From positions 124,001-188,000 of the forward strand of contig NZ_JAODBU010000007.1 of assembly GCF_025336545.1 (NCBI RefSeq): 64,000 bases of DNA, written 5' to 3'. A program made the translations under genes and the position numbers. Below are positions 62,402-64,000 of the stretch, in pieces (the first letter of the stretch is position 1; each line of letters opens with the position of its first letter). The notes below the pieces were generated by a model. That model ran no database searches. It was given only the letters and a program-made list of their open reading frames with translations, and was not told where the DNA came from. This stretch comes from Eubacterium_U album. GTDB taxonomy: Bacteria > Bacillota > Clostridia > Lachnospirales > Lachnospiraceae.

Positions 62402-63658
62402 ATGGGTTTGAACGAAACAACTAGAGGTGAACGTATTCATATAGGAATATTTGGAAAGCGAAATGCAGGTAAATCTAGTGTGATTAATGCAATTACAGGT
62501 CAGAAATTATCGATTGTATCAGATGTTTGTGGTACAACAACTGACCCGGTATTAAAAGCAATGGAACTTTTACCTCTAGGGCCTGTTGTGGTAATAGATA
62601 CTCCGGGAATTGATGATGAAGGAGAACTTGGCAAATTAAGAGTTCAGAAAACTTATCAGATGTTAAATAAGACGGATATAGCTGTTATAGTTATTGATTT
62701 AAATGAAAAGAATAATAATGATATGTCTCATAAAATTTTAGACGATGACATTTCTCTTATAAATGAAATTAAAAAACGAAATATTTCTTATATTATTGTT
62801 TTAAATAAAATAGATTTAATTAAAACAGATTTAAAAGAAAATCAAGTTTATAAAAAATTATTAGAAATAGTGCCTGAAAATAAAATAATTGGAATAAGTG
62901 CTAAAGCAAATAAGAATATATATGAATTAAAAGAAAAGATAGCCACATTAAAGCCGGAAAATGAATTTAAATATCCGATAGTCAGAGATTTAGTCGATGA
63001 AGGAGATATTGTTATTTTAGTGACACCAATAGATTCAGCAGCACCTAAGAGCAGACTTATATTACCGCAGCAGCAGACTATAAGAGAATTATTAGAAGTA
63101 GGGGCAATTACGATTGTGATTCAGCCGGATAAACTTGTTGCTACTTTAGATAAATTAGTACAAAAACCGAAATTAATTATTACAGACAGTCAGGTATTCA
63201 AACAGGTAGCAAAAGATACACCTAATGATATGCTTTTAACTTCTTTTTCAATATTAATGGCAAGGCATAAAGGAAATCTTAAGACACAGGTAGAAGGTGC
63301 AGCTACTATCGAAAATTTAAATGATGGAGACAGAATTTTGATTTCAGAAGGTTGCACTCATCATAGACAATGCGATGATATAGGAACGGTTAAGCTACCT
63401 AATTGGATAAAAAAATACACAGGAAAAGATTTAAAACTGCATTTTACAAGTGGAACAGAATTTCCGACAGATTTGTCAGAGTACAAATTAATTATTCATT
63501 GTGGCGGATGCACATTAAATGAAAAGGAAATGAAATATAGATTAAAGTGTGCAAACGATAATAAAATTCCAATGACAAATTATGGTACATTGATAGCGTA
63601 TATGAATGGAATTCTTGAAAGAAGTATAGAAGTATTTAATACTAATAAACGAAAATAA
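62402..63658 (+). CDS. hydF: [FeFe]-hydrogenase maturation GTPase HydF
   Basis: Scaffold on which the 2Fe subcluster is assembled before transfer to HydA. 418 residues from the ATG at 62402 (GGAG 5 bases upstream; the ATG at 62390 precedes the RBS). N-terminal GTPase with G1 GKRNAGKSS (K24), DTPGIDDEGELG and NKID; a central dimerisation domain; and the C-terminal iron-sulfur site CTHHRQC plus HCGGC, with C318, C367 and C370 as ligands. End of the operon. A relic IS end begins just after the stop codon. Confidence 0.97.
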   Translation: MGLNETTRGERIHIGIFGKRNAGKSSVINAITGQKLSIVSDVCGTTTDPVLKAMELLPLGPVVVIDTPGIDDEGELGKLRVQKTYQMLNKTDIAVIVIDLNEKNNNDMSHKILDDDISLINEIKKRNISYIIVLNKIDLIKTDLKENQVYKKLLEIVPENKIIGISAKANKNIYELKEKIATLKPENEFKYPIVRDLVDEGDIVILVTPIDSAAPKSRLILPQQQTIRELLEVGAITIVIQPDKLVATLDKLVQKPKLIITDSQVFKQVAKDTPNDMLLTSFSILMARHKGNLKTQVEGAATIENLNDGDRILISEGCTHHRQCDDIGTVKLPNWIKKYTGKDLKLHFTSGTEFPTDLSEYKLIIHCGGCTLNEKEMKYRLKCANDNKIPMTNYGTLIAYMNGILERSIEVFNTNKRK

Positions 63659-63659
63659 T

Positions 63660-63690
63660 GGCTCGTTGTCAGAAATGGGGTAAAACAAGT
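63660..63690 (+). mobile_element. Solo ISL3-family IS end (remnant)
   Basis: GGCTCGTTGTCAGAAATGGG followed by GTAAAACAAG matches the left inverted repeat of the IS at 6826 (GGCTCTTTGTCAAGAGTGGG, then GGTAAAAAG). It begins two bases after the hydF stop codon. No transposase or second end follows in the next 150 bases. Confidence 0.7.
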
Positions 63691-63762
63691 TTATAACCAG
63701 GCTGCAAATAACCAAAATAATATTATATGTAGTGTTTTAGGTTATTTACTACACATATGATA

Positions 63763-63810
63763 AATGAGTAAAACCCACATCAATGGAAAATGATGTGGGT
63801 TTTACTCATT
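63763..63810. terminator. Bidirectional terminator, 20-bp perfect stem
   Basis: AATGAGTAAAACCCACATCA (63763-63782) and its exact inverse (63791-63810) around an 8-base loop. Serves hydF from the left and the minus-strand regulator from the right. Confidence 0.85.
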
Positions 63811-63837
63811 AAAGACTATAATAAATGTTTAAAATAA

Positions 63838-64000
63838 TTAGTGTGATTTTACATGATTCTTTATAGCCGCAAAGCTTTCCTTGCTAATCACATGCTCAAT
63901 TCTACATGCATCTTCTGTAGCAATTTCTTCAGGAACTCCTAAACGTACTAACCATGATGATAAGAGTTCATGTCTTTCATATATCATGTCTGCAATCTGT
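63838..64000 (-). CDS. DtxR-family metal-dependent regulator, C-terminal end only
   Basis: Minus strand, 54 visible codons, running off the right edge. Ends in MIYERHELLSSWLVRLGVPEEIATEDACRIEHVISKES and then KNHVKSH. The ERHELL and EDACRIEHVIS motifs supply the metal-binding Glu/Cys/His residues of DtxR/MntR/IdeR regulators. Which metal (Mn or Fe) is not decidable from this part. Its target is likely a metal transporter outside the window. Confidence 0.9.
   Translation of the reverse strand, partial: QIADMIYERHELLSSWLVRLGVPEEIATEDACRIEHVISKESFAAIKNHVKSH

Noticed and set aside
1..64000. CRISPR array, prophage, integrase or plasmid origin
   Set aside because: Looked for regular spaced repeats, integrase or phage genes and iterons; none seen.

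Overview
The window comes from a low-GC Gram-positive anaerobe, most likely a butyrate-forming gut Lachnospiraceae (Coprococcus/Eubacterium/Butyrivibrio type). The grounds are the AT-rich DNA, strong AGGAGG ribosome-binding sites, a Tyr T-box, the gene order thl-crt-hbd-bcd-etfB-etfA, [FeFe]-hydrogenase maturases, a DUF5688 protein and a CspB/C-like subtilase. The genus is inference. No rRNA, CRISPR array, prophage or origin is visible.

Layout. 1-13.4 kb: housekeeping genes (class A PBP cut by the left edge, YigZ, TypA, DUF5688), an intact ISL3-family IS (6826-8204), tRNA-Arg(CCG), a Lys/Glu-rich membrane protein, thiamine pyrophosphokinase, an RluF-like pseudouridine synthase and LigA. 13.6-20.2 kb: an ABC importer with two duplicated lipoprotein receptors, followed by a free-standing adenylate-forming ligase, a carrier protein and an esterase. 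20.6-27.8 kb: IlvE, a two-subunit ChrA-type transporter, and the MoxR/DUF58/transglutaminase trio. 28.1-34.4 kb: acetyl-CoA to butyryl-CoA with its electron-transfer flavoprotein. 34.5-47.8 kb: an NCS2 purine permease, a C39-like peptidase, a GNAT, a large c-di-GMP protein, a NYN-domain protein with a long structured leader, T-box/tyrS, a subtilase, DegV, and a RelE/YefM-type toxin-antitoxin pair. 48-57 kb: a glucose-type PTS, PlsY plus an MGDG-synthase-like glycosyltransferase, two very small exported-protein genes, a HAD phosphatase and a MacB-like ABC exporter. 57-63.7 kb: a cytoplasmic hybrid histidine kinase and a hydG-PHP-hydF operon. The right edge holds a solo IS end and the 3' end of a DtxR-family regulator on the minus strand.

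How the parts fit. The thl-etfA run is the carbon and electron core of butyrate formation; its last step (butyrate kinase or CoA-transferase) is not here. HydG and HydF point to an [FeFe] hydrogenase elsewhere in the genome as the electron outlet.

Least explained by known genes: (i) a dispersed palindromic element, two full copies (about 2343-2515 and 56871-57040) and one internally deleted copy (53662-53707). They share a core, but each has its own perfectly matched flanking arms, and two of them sit inside the hairpin of a transcription terminator. (ii) The importer-ligase-carrier protein-esterase cluster, which has no synthase. (iii) The leader of the NYN gene.
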